Source: Panulirus ornatus (taxonomy: Eukaryota > Arthropoda > Malacostraca > Decapoda > Palinuridae). Taken from it: DNA of 64,000 bases. The position numbers and the translations under genes were made by a program. The notes below the pieces were generated by a model. The model saw only the letters and a program-made list of their open reading frames with translations, was not told the DNA's origin and ran no database searches. This document shows positions 9,878 through 21,268 of the stretch, piece by piece (position 1 is the first letter of the stretch; each line of letters opens with the position of its first letter). The stretch is taken from positions 47,412,594 to 47,476,593 of the forward strand of contig NC_092230.1 of NCBI RefSeq assembly GCF_036320965.1, given 5' to 3'.

Positions 9878-10605
9878 GTGTGGCGTCGTCTGTCAACGGG
9901 CTTGGCGTCATCTGCTGACGGTGCTTGGCGTCGTTTGCTACTGGTGCCTGAAGTCTGCCACTTGTGCCTGGCGTTGTCTACTAATGGAACCTGGCGTCGT
10001 CTGCTACAGGGGTATGGCGTCATCTGCTAATTGCGCCTAGCGTCGTTTGCTCCCGAGACCTGGCGTCGTCTGCTCTAGGGGCCTAGTGTCGTCTGCTCTA
10101 GGGGCCTAGTGTCGTCTGCTTCTAGGGCATGGCGTCGTCTGCCTCTGAAGTCTGGCATCGTCTGCCACCGGGGCATGGCGTCATATGTTACCGGGGTCTG
10201 CTAATGGTGCCTGGCGTCGTCTGCCCCCGGGGCCTGGCGTCGTCTGCTCTATGGGTCCTGGTGTCGTCTGCTCCTAGGGCCTGGCGTCGTCTACTACTGG
10301 AGTCTGGCGTCGTCTCCCGTCGGGGTCTGGCGTTATGTTAACGGGGAGTGGCGTCACCAGCTACCGGGGCCTAGCTTCGTCTGCTACCGGGGTCTGGCGT
10401 CGCCCACTAACGGGGCCTAACATCGTCTGCTACCGGGGTCTGGCGTCGCCCACTACCGGTAGCAGGCCTGACGCCTTGTTACCGAAGTCTGGCGTCGTCT
10501 GGTACCGGTGCTTGGCGTCGCTCGCTACCGAGGCCTGGCGTCATCTGCGACCTTAGTCTGGCGTCGGCCGCTATCTGGGCCTGGCGTCGTCTGCTACCAT
10601 ACCTC
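9878..10605. repeat. 24-bp minisatellite, about 30 degenerate copies
   Basis: The unit is CTGGCGTCGTCTGCTACCGG plus GGCC with many substitutions and small indels. GGCGTCGTCTGCT is the best kept part and is shared with the array at 8536-9243. The short plus-strand frames across it are repeat artefacts. Confidence 0.92.
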
Positions 10606-10876
10606 CAGCGTTCTCTCGAAAGACACAGTGTTTCATAGAAAACGTGAATACCCATTACGGAGGGGAACAGTCTCTTGCCAGTATTACTGTAATTAGTTGA
10701 TTTCTCTGCCATCCGTAGGGATCATGTACACTGATAATGCTTTCCTTTCAAGAATCTAATGAAATTGTATGAAAAATCTTTAAAAAAATCGCATTTGAAG
10801 GTAAATTTCATATTTTTCACCTACATATACACACGCTAACACACACCTCTACAGTAAAATCAGGTAATGATACTGA

Positions 10877-10905
10877 CGCACACACACACACACACACACA
10901 CACAC
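10877..10905. repeat. (CA)n microsatellite
   Basis: About 28 bp of CA units. Confidence 0.95.
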
Positions 10906-10924
10906 TATGTATATTATTTCATAC

Positions 10925-11042
10925 ATGATCGTCATTTCCCGTGTAAGCGACGTAACGTCAAGAACAGATGACAGAGCTTAGAAAGAAAGCTCCTCACTTG
11001 GCTCCTTGCTCTGTTCCTTCTAGAAAGCAATACAGGAATGGA
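10925..11042 (-). mobile_element. SINE-like element, degenerate copy, 3' half
   Basis: The plus-strand words GTCATTTCCCGTGTAAGCGA and TTGCTCTGTTCCTTCTAGAAA align with the left arm of the palindrome at 11367-11600 with many substitutions. It forms an older head-to-head pair with the next element. Confidence 0.7.
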
Positions 11043-11054
11043 GGAAAAAATACT

Positions 11055-11250
11055 CTCCACGTCTATCATGCGTGTTGCAGAAAGCGACTACGAGGGACGG
11101 GAGAGGGAGACTAGAAGTCCTCTCCTCCTGTATCATTACCTTTTAAAATAAGGGACAACGGAGTGTGTCAAGTTGGAATTTTCCCATAATTCCTATTCAT
11201 CTGTTTCCGATGCTTCCTCGCTCACGCGGGAAATGGCGAATACGTATGAA
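11055..11250 (+). mobile_element. SINE-like element, degenerate copy
   Basis: It contains CTCTCCACGTCTATCATGCG, AGAAAGCGACTACGAGG and, at the end, CGCTCACGCGGGAAATGGCG AATA. These align in order with 11686-11907. A (TA)n tract starts four bases after its 3' end, as in the other copies. Confidence 0.72.
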
Positions 11251-11251
11251 A

Positions 11252-11253
<2 letters not shown>

Positions 11254-11345
<92 letters not shown>

Positions 11346-11366
11346 CTTTTTTTTCTTTTTTTTCAT
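11254..11366. repeat. (TA)n and T-rich tract
   Basis: About 75 bp of TA then about 35 bp of T with C interruptions. It lies between the 3' ends of two SINE-like copies that face each other. Confidence 0.97.
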
Positions 11367-11597
11367 ACTATTCGCCATTTCCCGCGATAGCGAGGTAGCG
11401 TTAAGAACAGAGGACTGGGCCTTTGAGGGAATATCCTCACCTGGCCCTCTTCTCTGTTCCTTCTTTTGGAAAATTAAAAAAAAAAAAAAAAAAAACGAGA
11501 GGGGAGGATTTCCAGCCCCCCGCTCCCTTCCCTTTTAGTCGCCTTCTACGACACGCAGGGAATACGTGGGAAGTATTCTTTCTCCCCTATCCCCAGG

Positions 11598-11600
<3 letters not shown>
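11367..11600 (-). mobile_element. SINE-like element, left arm of large palindrome
   Basis: About 230 bp. On the minus strand it begins TTCCCTGGGGATAGGGG, passes CGTGTCGTAGAAGGCGACTA, an oligo(T) tract and CAGAGAAGAGGGCCAGGTGA, and ends CTACCTCGCTATCGCGGGAA ATGGCGAATA. The end matches the 3' terminus of the family A LINE (CTACCTCGCAAACGCGGGAG). No open frame is conserved. A tRNA-type promoter is not obvious, so its class (SINE or truncated LINE derivative) is open. Confidence 0.85.
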
Positions 11601-11667
<67 letters not shown>

Positions 11668-11685
11668 ATATATATATATATATTA
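11601..11685. repeat. (TA)n loop of the palindrome
   Basis: About 85 bp of TA with two TG changes. It forms the spacer between the two inverted SINE-like copies. Confidence 0.97.
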
Positions 11686-11906
11686 TTCCTGGGGATAGGG
11701 GATTAAGAATACTTCCCACGTATTCCCTGCGTGTCGTAGAAGGCGACTAAAAGGGGAGGGAGCGGGGGGCTGAAAATCCTCCCCTCTCTTTTTTTTTTTT
11801 TAATTTTCCAAAAGAAGGAACAGAGGGGGCCAGGTGAGGATATTCCAAAAAAGGCCCAGTCCTCTGTTCTTAACGCTACCTCGCTAACGCGGGAAATGGC
11901 GAATAG

Positions 11907-11907
<1 letters not shown>
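11686..11907 (+). mobile_element. SINE-like element, right arm of large palindrome
   Basis: It is the reverse complement of 11367-11600 over about 222 bp with few differences; the main ones are in the A/T tract length and at about 11845-11860. It ends CTAACGCGGGAAATGGCGAA TAGT and passes into (TA)n at 11911. The close identity of the arms suggests a recent inverted duplication or two recent insertions. Confidence 0.88.

Positions 11908-11910
<3 letters not shown>

Positions 11911-11974
<64 letters not shown>
11911..11974. repeat. (TA)n microsatellite after SINE-like 3' end
   Basis: About 64 bp of pure TA, directly after the 3' end of the right arm. Confidence 0.97.
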
Positions 11975-11976
<2 letters not shown>

Positions 11977-12149
11977 TGAGAGGTACACAAGTGTTTGTGG
12001 TTTGTGGTGTTCGGGTCTGGCACTGCGCTCGTCATATTTTACTATGTGGGCAAAACAGGGATCTTTAAAAAAAAAAAAAATCCTACGACAAAGCTATCCA
12101 GTAAAAAAATCTGTAAATGGTTTCTTGTCTTGCTGTTTGCTGCTGTTGA

Positions 12150-12940
12150 GGCGCTGGTGGCAGATTCGAGTGAGAAACTGTAAAAGCTGGCCGGTCTCTG
12201 AATCTGGGAAGGTATGTGTGAAAGGTGAAAATAGAGAGTAAATGTAAATAGCAGCAAGGTTATTTGGTTTAGCAGATGAAAGGCTGGAGTGAGTCATCGG
12301 GTGGATGAGGGGGCTAAGGTTCTGGAAGGACTGAGTGTGCGGAGAGAAAGGTCTGTGTTGGAGATGGCAATAATGGGTGTTTAATGGTACAGTGGCCCTG
12401 ACAGTAATATATGGATAACAAGGCGATGACTATAGACGAGAAAAGTATGGAAGTGAGTGTGTATGTTGGAAATGAAATCTTTGAGGACAATGTGTGATGT
12501 GAGGAGGTTGATTAAGAAATGATAGAGCAAAAGAGGTGTGGAAATAAGATACGTATGATTGAAAGAGATGAAGAGAGCGATCTGAAATGGCTTGGACACA
12601 CGGAGAGGATGAGCGAGGAGAAGTTAACAAAGAGTTAAAAGTGGATGGGATAAGGGGGAGAAGACAGAATAGGAGAGGACTGGAAAAGGTTTTGAGTGCT
12701 CCGATCCTGAACATGTAGGAGAGTGTAAGGTATGCATAGGATAGAGTGAACTCTAGCTATGCACTAGTATATACGAGGCGACGTGGTCACTGGAATGAAC
12801 CACAGAATACGAAACGGCTGGGAGAAACCCTGGAAAAAACTGAGGCCTGGTTGTGGATAGGTAGCGGATGTGTTCAAGAGGCCATTTCTTTGACTGTCCG
12901 GCGTTAGCTCGCTATCCGCCAAAGTTTTACCAAGACATGA
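12150..12940 (+). mobile_element. RTE-like LINE (family A), degenerate 3' part
   Basis: Aligned by eye to 6702-7509 and 16700-16930. The stretch VADSSEKL with a following RVC-like region (after the catalytic palm) starts near 12150. GCCACCCGATGAGTC-like and GAGGGGGCTAAGGTTCTGG words follow. The stretch around 12470-12520 matches MRCLRTMCGVRW-coding DNA, 12580-12620 matches KWFGHMERMSEE-coding DNA, and 12790-12850 matches the 3' untranslated sequence. The end near 12890-12930 (GGCCATTTCTTTGACTGTCC) is a corrupted LINE tail. Stops and frameshifts are many; it is older than the copy at 6702. Confidence 0.85.
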
Positions 12941-14160
12941 AGTGACGCCATAAATGACGTAACTTGCTGGGTGTCTTTACATTTGATCAGATAAACGTCA
13001 TCACATCAAACTACCTATACTGTGTTATACCTTTCGCCTTAACCCCTTAATCAGAACAACGAAGAAAATTTTCAGCGAAAGTCAAACATGAAGGTAGTGA
13101 CTTCCACTGTATTGTACCAAAATTCTGGCGAGCAATGGTAACTATCTTCTATGACACTGCCATGTTTAGCAAGACCAGAGACGCTCACATATAACTTTCA
13201 ACTCACCTTACAAGAAGTATCTCTATAAAACTTAAGTTTGGTCAGGTTAGTTACTACATAAAAAAAAGATATATATATATATACAAAGTTGACCTGATGT
13301 ACTTCAACAAATAATATTTCTATCAACCTTGATCAGGCAAGGTTGTGTTCGACATTTTTTCCACAACGGATAGTTTACATTTTTAAACATCCTTGATCTT
13401 CATAGGAAACTAAAAGTCCATATTTAGACCAATTGATTTCCACGGCACGGCAATATCTTGCATGTACAGGATGTTCCGCTGTACCGCAAATACTTCCATA
13501 AGGTTGACGGTCAATGCCAACTTTCGACCAGTAGAAAGTTGTGTCCAGACGACTCGGTGAAGGTTGCCACACGCTGCCACATCTCATGACTACTTCAACA
13601 CTACCCACGGAAAACGACCAACTCTCCCATGGTTGTTTGCCCCGCCATGTGCCTCACGGAAAAAAAATAAAAAAAGATAAAAAAAAAAATACTATAAGGG
13701 GCGACCAGAGATGGAGGCAGAGGAAGTAAATACCGAGATTTTTTTTTAAGTTAAAAAGCTGCTGACGCTTGAATTAGCCAGTGTGTGGTTAAACTGACGT
13801 GGGTGGGGGTCAGCAAGGTAAATGCTATTTTCTTTTGTGAAGAATTTACATGCAAATTCAATTCCTCTATATGAAAATAAAAATGGATGGGTGAGGAAGA
13901 GAAATTCTAGAGTGTTTCACCTGAAGCGTTCTTAAGCATCTATTCTTCAGTATAACGAATGACTTGTGTTTGATTACAACAGAGAACACCAACGTTGCCA
14001 ATTTATCGATCACTTTCTAGATGGTATGGATATGAGATGGGAAACACAGCGAAGATGATGCTAAGACCAAAATGATAACGAGTGAATCAGCGATAGCCAA
14101 TGATGACGTAACATTTACTGCAGGGGAAAGGTACGAATGATATTTGGGACACTAGACAGA
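12941..14160. other. no gene recognised
   Basis: Mixed unique sequence. A minus-strand open frame at 13375-13608 (77 codons, several Cys and Trp) has unremarkable composition and no domain I can name. Short A-runs lie at 13660-13690. Confidence 0.4.
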
Positions 14161-14164
14161 AATC

Positions 14165-14370
14165 TACTGCGCCACCTCCTGCGCGTCGTCACAGGCGACA
14201 AAGAGGGGTCATGGGAAGGGGGGGAAGGTTAGGTTGAAACTCCTCCCCCCCTGCGTAATAACTTTTCAGAAGACTGGCGGCAGGGGCCATTTATCATCCT
14301 CCTAAGCTCAGTCATCTGTTGCTTCCACTACCTCGCGAAGGAGGGAAACGGCGAACAGGTATGAAATAAT
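14165..14370 (+). mobile_element. SINE-like element, degenerate copy
   Basis: The words TGCGCGTCGTCACAGGCGAC, AAACTCCTCCCCCC, TCAGTCATCTGTTGCTTCC and CTACCTCGCGAAGGAGGGAA ACGGCGAA follow the order of 11686-11907. It is truncated and divergent. Confidence 0.72.
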
Positions 14371-14392
14371 CATAGATTTTTTTTTTGTTTTT

Positions 14393-14510
14393 TTTTGCCG
14401 CTGTCTCCCGCGTTTGCGAGGTAGCGCAAGGAAACAGACGAAAGAAATGGCCCAACCCACCCCCATACACATGTATATACATACGACCACACACGCAAAT
14501 ATACATATAT
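14393..14510 (-). mobile_element. LINE family A 3' tail, heavily 5'-truncated
   Basis: The minus strand reads GGCCATTTCTTTCGTCTGTT, then CTTGCGCTACCTCGCAAACG CGGGAGACAGCGGC, then oligo(A). This is almost identical to 7447-7509. It includes the ATGTGTATGGGGGTGGGTTG lead. It faces the SINE-like copy at 14165-14370 tail to tail across a T-rich spacer. Confidence 0.9.
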
Positions 14511-14559
14511 CATTAGTTATAATAATAATGAAAATATTTTTTCATCCTTGCTCTGTTTC

Positions 14560-16930
14560 ATATCTGTTTCATAAGACAGCGAGGTAGCGCCAGGATCAAA
14601 GGAAACAAGGCCTCAATTGACCACACCCAGTTTCTAACTGTCACGTATAAGAAGGCTGCGGTCTATCGTGTGACTGGGGAGAGGAACCTGGATGTTCTGG
14701 CTTTGAGTGGAATTCAGCTAAGGGGGAAGGGGGAAGAATGATTGGGAAATATCCTCAGGGTGACAGTCTGGGGTTAGTGTGAGGGCGAGAACAAAGGAAA
14801 GGGCGTGGTACTTGTGTTGTTACACAGTTGAACAAGTGTGTGAAAGATTGTTCGTCAGCCCTAGGATGATGTGGTGGAATATCAAAGTGGGTTTTGAGAG
14901 CGTGAGGAAGAGAGGCGGACGTTTTAGGAAGAGATGAGTGTGTGAGTCAGTCGTTTTCATGTGACGTTTCGGGTCTTAAGGATGAGTGACTTGAATGCAA
15001 GCGTCGGTAATATGGCAGTTAAAGAAATAACTGGGAGGTATGGGGTGCTGTACAGGGTGATCGAGAAATGTGAACGGCTTGAGCAATGTTTGCGAAGAAA
15101 AAAAACAAAAAGGAGTGGTGATTAGGAGTTCCTTGCTTAATGGTGAGCGGGTAATACTGGATACTATACTAACTGACGGGTGTGTTAAGGAGAGACTATT
15201 GGATGTGAATGTGCAGTGAGGAGCAGCTGGTGGGACTGCTGATCCCATCGAGGTGATGGTGAAGGTTTGTAGAAGCTTCAGGAATAGAGGAAATTGTATA
15301 GGGGGGAAGAGTGGGTGAAAGTGAGTGAGCTTGGAACAGAAGCTTGTGTGAGGCGAAACCAGGAGCGGCTGGGTGAAGAACGACAAAGGTGATTGTAAAC
15401 GAAGCTTGCGTGTGTGTGTGTGTGGGTGGGTGGGTGGGGTGGGGGGATGGAAAGTATTTAGGGAAGCAGTGCTGGCTGGTGCAGAAGTGTGTCATGCTAA
15501 AACTATGATGTTGGCATGTAAGGGAAGTTAGTGAGTGGTGGAATGAGGAAGTTAAGTTGCTCGGGAAAGAGGAAAAAGAGGAGTATGAGCGTTACCTGTG
15601 GGAAAGGATTACGAGTAATTGGGAAATGTACAAGAGGAAGAAACAGGTAAAGAAAAAAAGTATTGGGACTGAAAAAGAGGGCAAATGAGAGATGGGGCGA
15701 GAGATTATCAATAAACTTTAAGGAAAATAAGAAAATGTTTAGGAAGCAGATGAATAATGTAAGAACAAGGAAACAAATGGGAACATCACTGAGGAGAACA
15801 GATGAGGAAGGAACAACAGGAAATGAAGAGATGAGGAGGAAGATGGAGAGAGTATTGTGAAGGACTGTTGGATGTGTCAGAGGATAAAGTGGCATATGAA
15901 GGGTGTATGGCATGCGGAGTTATCATGCGGCGTGGGAACGTGAGAAGAGATGGAAGACTTGTATAAGGTGAAGTGGAGCAAAGCAGCTGGAGTGGGTGGG
16001 ATGGCAGTTGAAATTCTCGAGAATGAGGGCTGTTGTGTTGTTAGCTGGTTATTCAGGATTTTCCTTGTCTGTACGACCCAGGGTTGAGGTGTCAGAAGAC
16101 TGGCGGTATTCTTGCTTAGCGATATTATATAAAGACAAAGGGAACAAAAATAACCGTTCGAATCTCAATGACATGATTCTGTTGTGTACATCTGGTAAGT
16201 TGTATGGGGGAGTGGTGAGTGAGAGGGGAGTGGCATACACAAAGCTTCAGACTAGGGAGAGCTTCAGACTGGGTAGAAACAATACTGCTTCAAGAGTGAC
16301 AAAGGATGTGTGGATCAGGCGTCCCCTTTAGAGAATGTGTGTGACAAATACATATAAAAAGCGAAGAAGTTCTCCGTCGCATTTAAGGGTTTAAAGAATG
16401 TGTACGTTACGGTGGAAAGAAATGCTTCATGGAAAGTGCTACGAATAAACTGCGTGGAAGAAAAGCAGCGGTAAACAGTGAGGAGTTTGCATGAAGAGAG
16501 TGAGGCGTGTGTGCGAAAAGGTAGTGAGAAGGAGGAGTGGTTCCAGGTGAAGGTAGGTCTGTATCAAGGGTATGTGATGTTTCTGTGGCTGTTTGACCTG
16601 TTTGTGGATGAAAGATGAGGGAGATCAAAGCGAAGGTTTTGGGGTAAAGGGCAAGAATGCAGTCTCTTAGGGCAGAGGAGCCCGGGAAATGAGTCAGTTG
16701 GTAATTACAGATGACACGGCTCCAGTGTAAGACTCGAGTGAGAAACTGTAGAAGTCGGTGTCTGAATTTAGGAGAGTATGATAAAGTAGGAAGTTGAGAG
16801 ATACGAGTTTCAGCAAGTGAGAGAGACACGTCGCTTTGAGTATGAGTATGAATGGAGTGAACCTGAAGAAAAAGGGTTGTTCTAAACAATCGGTAGTGAA
16901 CATGACTGGCAGTGGATAATGACAGCATAT
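14560..16930 (+). mobile_element. RTE-like LINE (family A), nearly full-length but dead
   Basis: About 2.4 kb reads as one degenerate LINE. Endonuclease side: near 14690 an ERNLDVLALSGIQLRGKGE-like stretch, near 14790-14900 a GKGVVLVL...SPRMMWWNIKV-like stretch. Linker: about 15520-15800, WWNEEVKLLGKEEKEEY-like and basic helices. Reverse transcriptase: about 15990-16330, SKAAGVGGMAVEILENEG, EDWRYSCLAILYKDKGNKN and GRNNTASRVTKDVWI-like pieces. Palm region: 16330-16700, VGLYQGYVMFLWLFDLFVDE-like, then the region after the palm to about 16930. Frameshifts and stops interrupt it throughout, and the FADD region is corrupted. Clade named from general motif order; RTE-like is my best guess. Confidence 0.8.
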
Positions 16931-17089
16931 GGAACTATGAGGATGTTCATTGAGTGGGTCGAGATAGGCAGGGGTTCCTTTGAGTGGGTCGAGGCACGAG
17001 TGAGTTCCTTCAGTGGGTCGAGGCACAAGTGAGTTCCTTCAGTTAATCAAAAATTAGCTCAGCAGAAGGGAAGAAGTAACAGGTCAGAG

Positions 17090-17720
17090 GCACCTAACAA
17101 CACAGGTTGGGGGGGGGGGTCATCGTTGGCGTCCTGCAAGACGCGTTCTTAGGGCCGCCGCTGTTTCTGATACACACGTATGACACGTCAGAGGGGTCTC
17201 AAGTCATGCCTTAAAATATCTGCAGTTGATGCTAAAACACTGAGATACATTAAGGAATATTCACAAAGTCCCTACATAAGAGACCAATGGCCCCAGTGAG
17301 TGGTCGGTTACACGGCTGATGAACTTTAGAGTCGCACATGTGTTGATCGACAACGCTGGGAGGAGGTGGTATGAACCCAGGCACTGACTCCTCTTGAAGC
17401 GCAGAAGTTGCTGGAAACTCCATGGCACTGCGCAGGATGCCAGCACTCACGGTGTCACCAGACCAGAAGGGGACGTCAGGAGAAGTCTCAAAGATGTGAG
17501 GTTCACACTGGTGAACGCTAGAATTGTCTTCAAATACCGAGATAAGAGGAATTATCTGGAATATTTAGTTGTTATGTATAGGACATGAATAACAGTATAG
17601 TTCACCAGGACTAGTCGAGCCCACCTGAAGCGGCATCATGAGCGAGAAGGTCCAAAAGTTGGGCAACGAAAAGTACTTGAAGTACAGGAGGTGAGCCAGA
17701 GGGAGAGGTGGGCAGGCACC
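17090..17720 (+). mobile_element. CR1/Jockey-like LINE fragment
   Basis: Near 17115-17165 a VLQDAFLGPPLFLIHTYDT-like stretch replaces the usual GVPQGSVLGPLLFLIY. Near 17190-17250 comes KISAVDAKTLRYIKE, where the catalytic ADDA/FADD has become AVDA. Near 17490-17540 comes VNARIVFKYRDK, and near 17600-17680 a degenerate LEY..VWSPHLKR region. It is a dead fragment, clearly not family A. Confidence 0.78.
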
Positions 17721-17912
17721 CTTGCCGTCACTGGAATGACAACAACTCCCAAGTTCCTCAGTGGAATGGACCATGTTGGAATGGAACGGTCCTTTAAGAC
17801 AGGCGGGAACCGATCAATTGAGCGAGATAAAGAGTTATGAAGGACTGTATGTTAAGAGATTTGGCCGCACCGTAACACTCCCTCACCTGTCTGAGAATAA
17901 ACATCCCCCCCC

Positions 17913-17917
<5 letters not shown>

Positions 17918-17971
<54 letters not shown>
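17918..17971. repeat. (CA)n microsatellite
   Basis: About 54 bp of CA units after a short C-run. Confidence 0.98.
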
Positions 17972-17973
<2 letters not shown>

Positions 17974-19232
17974 TATCATATAAAAAAAAATTATCCTTAT
18001 TATTCTGTTTGGTTTCGTATACAAATCTTAGCAGGTAACCTAGTTTTCTAATATTTGGTGGTCGATATATGATTTTTATTCACGCCATGATTTCCTCTGA
18101 CAGTATGGAGAAAATCACACTAAAAAATGAGCAATAACTGCGTATATAATTGGCTAAGAACCTGACAGACTTCCTTACTTTATAAAAACAGCTGCATCAC
18201 CAAGACAACGACACAGCCATTTCCCGCCAAATCATCCGAACATAGCTAAAATAACAGACATTTTGATTGTTGTCACCGACTCTAGAGGGGGTTATATTTG
18301 GTGGATATACCTCACTACTGCCTCTCTTGGGGTATAATTTCATAGAATGTGAAAGGAGAAAGTAGGTTAAGGTTTTACTAATTCCGGCTTGGCTGCTGCG
18401 TCCTTTCAGAGGAAATTTTTTTCTCAAAACGTTTTGGTAACTTCGAACCTAAATTCAGATCCGTCTCATGACGCATGTCCTTTCCTGCGATGCTATTTGT
18501 TGTTTCGAGAGATTCTCCTGTTCCCTGTCCTTGGAGAAGACTGATCTGAAGGTAACTCTAAGGTAGCGACAAGCCGGAAATATGAGAAAGACAAACATGC
18601 AAGTCACAAGGACACGGGTTGCGTAAATAAGAGAGGAAAGAAGAAAAAAAAATGAATATCAAGCGTTATATAGTCTATGTCATGATGGTAATCGCAAGGA
18701 AGGTTACGCTAAAGAAAATAATAACAAAAAAAATGCTTAAAAGTCAAGGACCATGAAACTCAGGGTTAGCTTAGCTGCTTCTCCGAAAGCGAGAGAGAAT
18801 GTTGACGAGCTGGTCTGGGCCACAACACACTAGGAAGTCACTGTTGCCCAAACACCCTTCCCCCTCAGCGAGGACCATGTTCACACTGGTACATCTGTCT
18901 TCCTACCTACCGACCACCAGTGCGCATGTGCGCTTCTGCATCAGGACGCAACACTGAAGTACAGAAAACGTTGTGGGAGGTAGTACGTCTGGTAGCCTAG
19001 CCAGCACCACACATCTATGTTCTCTTAGAGAATAAAAGATGTATAAACTTCATGGTTATGAAGTAGGAATGACACTTTTTTGTAGAGAAAAAATTCTACT
19101 TCTCTCTTACACTAGCCTTAATTGAGCTGTATGAGTCATCGACTGAGGAAATAGCTAAATGTAACTTTAGATAAGACACCCGAACCAACTCAACACATTT
19201 TACCACAAACATCATCACATTATTTAGCCATC

Positions 19233-19235
<3 letters not shown>

Positions 19236-19284
<49 letters not shown>

Positions 19285-19304
19285 TGTCTGTCTGTCTGTC
19301 TGTG
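19236..19304. repeat. (TG)n microsatellite with TGTC units
   Basis: About 46 bp of TG, then five TGTC units, then a short TG remnant. Confidence 0.97.
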
Positions 19305-20318
19305 TATTTGTGTGTGTAATGTAATTAATCATACTGCCATTTTCCATTCTCATGCAACCATCTATTTCAACCAGTCGTCACATAAACCAACATGCAACAA
19401 ACCACATACATAACCATGTATATACCTTCCTCTTCGTATAAATACACTCGAAACAGACTTTCATAAATAAACTGATCCTCTGTCATAAGACTAAGGCTCT
19501 GGACGTTACATGGAGGTTGTTCAATGTGAACAGCCGACAATAACATTTTGTTTTGGTTACGTTTTCTGTGGAGATGGTACCACTGTGCAGAGACGACCTG
19601 CGACGCCCTCGTCTCAGTGACCATCACTCGAACGTATCCTAACTTAACCTGGGTTACATCATAACAACTACGTTGACCAAGGCATGTGTCTCAAGGAACA
19701 GTTAAGTCTTATATAAGCATCAAATCTCAGCGCGTTCAATTGTAGTCGCCCCTTAGAGTCTGCGTCGTCTGCTGTATAGAAAACGTGGTTATGAGAGGGT
19801 CGCAAGCCCACCATTTCAGCGTTGACTACGGTAATTGGCGTTGACTCTGTGTTGGGTCGGTTCCGACGGCCACATAATGCTAACTCAGGTGTGCTTCATA
19901 TAAACCGTTTCCTCCTACACTGAAATAATGTAAACACAACACTGTCGCCGATGCATTGAGAAACGAAACTGAACATAAAAATAAATAAATCATGAAGTAA
20001 ATCAAAGGGATTTTTTTTCACGAAAGAAGATTAGAGACGAAAGTAAGCCCCTTGTGGGAGTTGTGAGGAAAGTCATTGTTCCTTAAGTATACCTCACATA
20101 AAGTGTAAAGTAAGGTGCTTACTTAATTGGTGGACTGATCTAACGTCACTAATGTAAATAACAACACGCAAGATGTCTTGACGGAGCAACTTACAAGATC
20201 ATTTAAAGACGTTTTCTGGATTTATACGATCGTCTGACGTAATTTCTGACGCCCGTTCCATTAGACAGAGCGTCGTGACGTAATCATCCCTTGGTCTGGT
20301 CATTTCTGGGTCAGCCAT

Positions 20319-21268
20319 CACCTAACACTGATAACACCAGCTATCATCTAACACTGATAACACCAGTTATCACCTAACACTGATAACACCAGCTATCATC
20401 TAACACTAATAACACCAGCTATCACCTAACACTGATAACACCAGCTATCACCTAACACTGATCACACCAGCTATCACCTAACACTGATAACACCAGCCAT
20501 CACCTAACACTGGTAACACCAGCTATCACCTAACACTGATAACACCAGCTATCACCTAACACTGATAACACCAGCCATCACCTAACACTTACAACACCAG
20601 CTATCATCTAACAATTATAACACCAACCATCACTTAAAAGCGGTGAATCATCTATCACCAAAATCCAGTAACACTAGCCATCATCTAACATAAGTAACAC
20701 AAGCCATCATCTAACACAAGTAACAACAGCCATCATTTAACACAAATAACACCAGCTATCATCTAACAGCAACTCTCACCAAACACCAGCAATCACCAAA
20801 AACCAGTAATGCCACACACCTTCTAACACCGGTAACACCCGCCATCACCCATGTAACACCAACCCCCACTTAACACCATGTAACACCAACCCCACTTAAC
20901 ACCATGTAACGCCAACCCCCACGCAACACCAGGTAACACCAACTACCTTCAAACGTTACATAACACCACCCACCACTAGATATCACCTATGAAAAGAACA
21001 CCATGCAACTCCTAGCACCAGTAACACAAGCTAACACCTTGCACAGTAACACCAATTACCACCTGGCACCAGCAACGCTAACCACCACTTAGGACCAGTA
21101 ACACCAGCTATCACCTAGCACAAGTAACACCAGCTATCAACCAGCAACAGCAACACCAGCTATGACATAGCACCAGCAACACTAGGTACCAGCCTAACAC
21201 CACTAACATCTAACATCGGCTAACACCTAACACCAGCCAAGGCTTAACACCAGTAACACGATCACCTC
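20319..21268. repeat. 26-bp minisatellite decaying rightwards
   Basis: About twelve good copies of AACACCAGCTATCACCTAAC plus ACTGAT lie in 20319-20640. Looser copies built on AACACCAGC and TCACCTAACACC extend to about 21268. The gradient from regular to irregular suggests the left part was homogenised more recently. Confidence 0.92.

Larger units (their letters stand above)
17721..20318. other. largely unique sequence, no gene recognised
   Basis: It holds a (CA)n at 17918-17971 and a (TG)n with TGTC units at 19236-19304. An NRF1-like GTGCGCATGTGCGCTTC lies at about 18920, and CRE-like TGACGTAA words at about 20235 and 20275. No open frame with domain content was seen; the longest (19367-19627, minus) is unremarkable. 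Confidence 0.45.

Noticed and set aside
13375..13608. 77-codon minus frame with several Cys and Trp
   Set aside because: No pattern of a known Cys-rich family and no splice context; kept only as an unassigned frame.
15503..16928. Minus-strand Phe/Leu-rich frames of up to 173 codons
   Set aside because: They are antisense shadows of the dead LINE at 14560-16930, which reads clearly on the plus strand.
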